Shown here: positions 60,701 to 64,000 of the stretch, one piece after another
Layout: each line of letters opens with the position of its first letter
Numbering within the stretch: position 1 is the first letter of the stretch
Origin: Metallyticus violacea
Taxonomy: Eukaryota > Arthropoda > Insecta > Mantodea > Metallyticidae
DNA: 64,000 bases
NCBI GenBank assembly: GCA_030762175.1
Contig: CM060840.1
Coordinates: 37,784,501-37,848,500, forward strand
Direction: 5' to 3'
The notes under the pieces: generated by a model
Told to the model about the DNA's origin: nothing
The model's input: only the letters and a program-made list of their open reading frames with translations
Database searches by the model: none
Translations under genes and position numbers: made by a program

Positions 60701-60749
60701 TTTGAATGGTGTTTAACGCCCTTTTTACTGCTGAGACACCACAGGCGGT
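60701..60749 (-). repeat. 49-bp SINE-A stub with perfect target-site duplication
   Basis: Only the last 49 bases of SINE-A are present in inverse orientation (tttgaatggtgtttaacgcc to cacaggcggt). It is flanked by exact 12-bp repeats of tatttaaaaggt at 60689-60700 and 60750-60761. This shows a real insertion that was cut short at its 5' end, not a deletion. Confidence 0.92.
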
Positions 60750-60937
60750 TATTTAAAAGGTGAGTGTATGTTCCTTTAATTTGATATGTCCCCATCCCAT
60801 GAGAAAATAATCTAAATCTTTTTGTTTTCTACTTTTCTAAACTTAAATTTTGCATGGAATCTGTCACTACGGGGTTGTACTGACATTTTCTGCAATTTTG
60901 TGTTATTATATGCATACAGGAACTATATAAATCAACA

Positions 60938-60938
60938 C

Positions 60939-60990
<52 letters not shown>
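60938..60990. repeat. (TTA)n microsatellite
   Basis: About seventeen TTA units. The tyrosine and asparagine runs in the overlapping frames are artefacts. Confidence 0.95.
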
Positions 60991-61179
60991 TTCCAACATT
61001 ACATGTTCAAGTGTATCTTGTAGTATGCTCCTCATACCTGCAACTTAATAACGAAAAGTGTTCTTGGTTTAATAGACATGTGATTCGTTTTAATTAGAAG
61101 TTTCCATAATTCTGATTTAAATTATTTAGTTTGGTGTGTATTTATTGTTTATTTTTGTATGAATTTCTTTTATTTGCAG

Positions 61180-61290
61180 TATTATTGGTTTAATGCTATA
61201 TATTGTGAAACAGCGGAACAATATATTCAGTACCTAGGCATTGGTATAAACCTTAACGTCAATGATGAACTACTGAAAAAGTGTACAGAG
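61180..61290 (+). CDS. Possible internal coding exon (37 codons)
   Basis: A pyrimidine-rich acceptor (tttcttttatttgcag) ends at 61179 and a donor (gtgagg) begins at 61291. Between them one frame is open without a stop for exactly 37 codons and reads YYWFNAIYCETAEQYIQYLG then IGINLNVNDELLKKCTE. The length is a multiple of three, so both junctions would be phase 0. I recognise no protein family. An alternative is a decayed LINE piece, since QYLGIGI loosely recalls the RT YLG block. No partner exon could be linked. Confidence 0.35.
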
Positions 61291-61294
61291 GTGA

Positions 61295-64000
61295 GGCACA
61301 AAACCCAATTCTTTAATTTGCAATAAATATCAAAAAAACAGACCTTAGTGCCTAAGCTAAGAGTTGATACAGTAACAGAAAATACTGTGGGTAAGATTTA
61401 TAAAAGTGCACTTCCCTGAGTAAAATAAATATGGGAGAAAAATGTGTGAAAACACATGTTTGTAGGATAACTGATGGGATTGGAAAAGTTAAAAATGAAG
61501 AAAATGCTATCTAAAATCTTGTAGAGGAGAAGAATTATAGTGCTGGGATGTTTAGATACAGATATTACAGCTTAAATGCTCTCCAGCTTTTATTCAATAC
61601 CACAGTTTTCAACATTAAAATAAACTTCTTGAGCATCCGTTTTGTATTTACTGTCTCCAAAACATGTATACGTATGCTACAGTGCACTGTCTTTATTATA
61701 TTCTATTTCTTTTTTAATATATTATAAACTTTCACAGATATATAGTGTGAAATTATAAAAATTATAATAAAAAATAAAAATTCTTTAATTATATAAAATA
61801 TGAAATATTTACAAAATATCAATAATTATTGATTACAAGGCTCACATAGAAAACGTTTCAGAGCGAAATTTAGAATGAAAAGAAAAAGGTATCCGCAAGG
61901 GACGTTTATATATTTTAAAATAATTTTTTATAAAATGTCGTTTAAATTGAAAAGTTTTGAACCAAATGATTGAAAAATTCATAATTATTTTTATCTGAAC
62001 AATGGTATTTAGTGTACAAAATATTAATTAAACTGAAGGAGAATTGTCAAAACATTAAAAATTCAATAGGGTCTCTCTTTTAATGCAGAGTTCAAGCTAT
62101 AGATCATTCCCCTCCCGTAAAGTTGACAAGATTGATTGGCACAAAATACTAAGAGATAATTTTTAAAAACTGGACTTGATCACACGAGTATATTCACTTT
62201 TGTTGAATACGCACTCCAAGGACACATATAGGACCATGTGTAAGTTACGGGTTTAAGCTTAGCCTCAAAAAGGGTACTGAAACGCTCTCAAAACTAATTA
62301 AAAATATAATTACTCAGATATGAATGCTTTGCTTTTGCACAATGAAAGACGTATTTTCATTACATCCTATAATATGTTGCTGTTAAATTAATAAAAACAA
62401 TTAGAAGTACAAGAAATAAAATGGTGTTTATTCAAGCCACTTTTCATATAGACTTGTCCGAGAGCGCTGAAGATGAAGTAAATCAAATTGGGTCAATATC
62501 ATACCTCTAGTCTTACGTACTAAAATGCAACAATTCTTTCACATTAAGTTTGTCACCAACACCTTTTACATATTCACAAATTAATCTTTGCAAGCCTTTC
62601 ATTCTTTAAAACACATTTAAAGATTATCACAAGAGATTGATGAACATTTCTGGAGTCCACTTATAGACTCAATATAGCTGTATATTGTTTACTTATTTAG
62701 CTTTACATTAAAAATACACACCTCTAAACTAAAACAAAGGATATTTTTATGGGTGTCCGCCATGTAATCGTATTGTAATTAGTTTTCATTTTCAACCGTT
62801 ATCTTTGTTCCCTGCAGTCATTTGATGTTGATAATGAATGTTGCTAACGTGTAATGAATTGTGAAACAAAGGTCGTCAAAACCAGCGCAAATGCGTTTTA
62901 TTTTTGTTTTTTTGGCTGGAGTTTAACCATCATTTTCTGAATGTGATCAATTGGCTGAAAATCTGGTGAGTGTTTATTGGTAGCTGCTGTAACCGATAAT
63001 CAATATTGAATCTCTTTAATTAATTTTCCTCTTAGTTTTATTTCAACTGCCGATACAGTTCTCATTTTTGAAATAACTTGTTTTGCCTGGAGCACCAACA
63101 CTTAAAAATGCTCTTGCGCTACAGCAATTCAACCCCCTCAATCTGTCAAAGGGAATGTGATGGGAAAAGCCGTACTGTTGGGGTGTGTAGCTATTTCTAT
63201 ATTGCATATATGATGTCGCAAGATCATGCTATGATACCACCCTAAATGCCACTTACTAATGCCTCCACTACTACTATATCAAGTCACAAATTCTAAAGAA
63301 CTTAAAATCAGATGCGTAAATTAATTCGAAATCTAATTCAGGTATTGCTTTGGAATTAGACCTCCCAAAATACTCACTCTACAGTAACTCATTATTCACA
63401 ATGTAGGCCACAATTGCATTATATCGAATGGTCAAAATATATCGCCTAAGTTTAGAGGTACTATAGACACTAGATTCGAGAGAATATCTAGTACAAGATT
63501 AATATAGTAGTTTGTTATTGATATGGGCACCACGATATCTCAGAGTACAATAATGTATTAATTTTATTTCTTTTATAGACTAGCAAGTTATTTTTAAATA
63601 AACGATGTCTTGGGAATTCTACTGAATGAAGGAAATACTCTTATTTTCCACATGCCTATGATACTTCTAATTCTATCTTGCGGTACTAAAAACTATATAT
63701 CTTCCCATTAAGCAGCCTATCCAAACTTCCATACGACTCTCTGCATGATTATCTTAAAAGAATAAATTAATGTTTGACTTGAAATTTTTAAATGAAAATT
63801 ACTCCTTAGACATCCTGCTACATCGTAATTAACGATGCTCGTAAATTAGGTATTTAAATTTGAATGTAGATTTTGAACTGAAAATGATATTTTAACATAA
63901 ATTATTTAAAGTAGATTGCTTCATATAAGTGTAATATTTTGTTTAAATATAACACCCGAAATGAACTTTATAGTTAGAAATTTATTCATGAAAAACGAGA
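61295..64000. other. No recognised gene
   Basis: AT-rich DNA with no supported coding frame, SINE or transposase motif. If the 61.18 kb segment is an exon, this would be intron or intergenic sequence. Confidence 0.5.

Overview
This is an AT-rich eukaryotic nuclear window, most likely from an insect. The evidence is the transposon content: mariner DD34D transposases, a DUF4817-type transposase fragment, tRNA-headed SINEs and insect-type LINE reverse transcriptases. The repeat at 35.06-35.27 kb resembles, from memory, a repeat common in cockroach, termite and related genomes. A blattodean or other polyneopteran source is therefore possible, but this is low-confidence inference. There are no operons, Shine-Dalgarno sites, rRNA genes, CRISPR arrays or free-standing tRNA genes. 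I found no intact conserved host gene. The window reads as intergenic or intronic DNA filled with decayed mobile elements and microsatellites. Most open frames are chance frames, microsatellite translations or antisense shadows.

Layout. 0-3 kb: unassigned. 3.0-3.6 kb: a LINE C-terminal scrap followed by a SINE-A copy. 5.0-5.3 kb: SINE-B. 6.5-7.1 kb: a GC-richer island with short unassigned ORFs. 7.9-8.1 kb: SINE-C. 8.7-9.4 kb: an internally deleted DUF4817/mariner-like transposon. 11.1-12.2 kb: plus-strand LINE 3' end. 18.0 kb: possible short exon. 18.7-23.9 kb: a LINE graveyard, with a minus-strand LINE split by a plus-strand LINE 3' end. 24.05 kb: a short GC-rich stretch resembling a cDNA-cloning adapter. 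27.1-27.5 kb: long triplet repeat, then a THAP-like fragment. 28.9-33.2 kb: three broken mariner-like elements and two SINE-A copies. 35.4 kb: tetranucleotide repeat. 36.7-37.8 kb: the best preserved, though frameshifted, mariner. 37.9-38.6 kb: microsatellites. 50.8-60.8 kb: a SINE-rich zone with two nested SINE-in-SINE insertions, a foldback hairpin and a 49-bp SINE stub. 61.2 kb: a possible coding exon.

The SINEs have tRNA-like heads and their own tails (SINE-A, B and C are my labels). SINE-A is the commonest, with at least ten recognisable copies or pieces. Several copies keep 10-12 bp target-site duplications, so LINE-type target-primed insertion is the likely route. Three nested events can be ordered by junctions or duplications: SINE-B into SINE-A, SINE-A into SINE-A, and a plus LINE into a minus LINE. 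No convincing new biological system was found. The most checkable observations are the nested SINEs, the adapter-like sequence, the 41-bp-arm foldback and two splice-bounded open exons.
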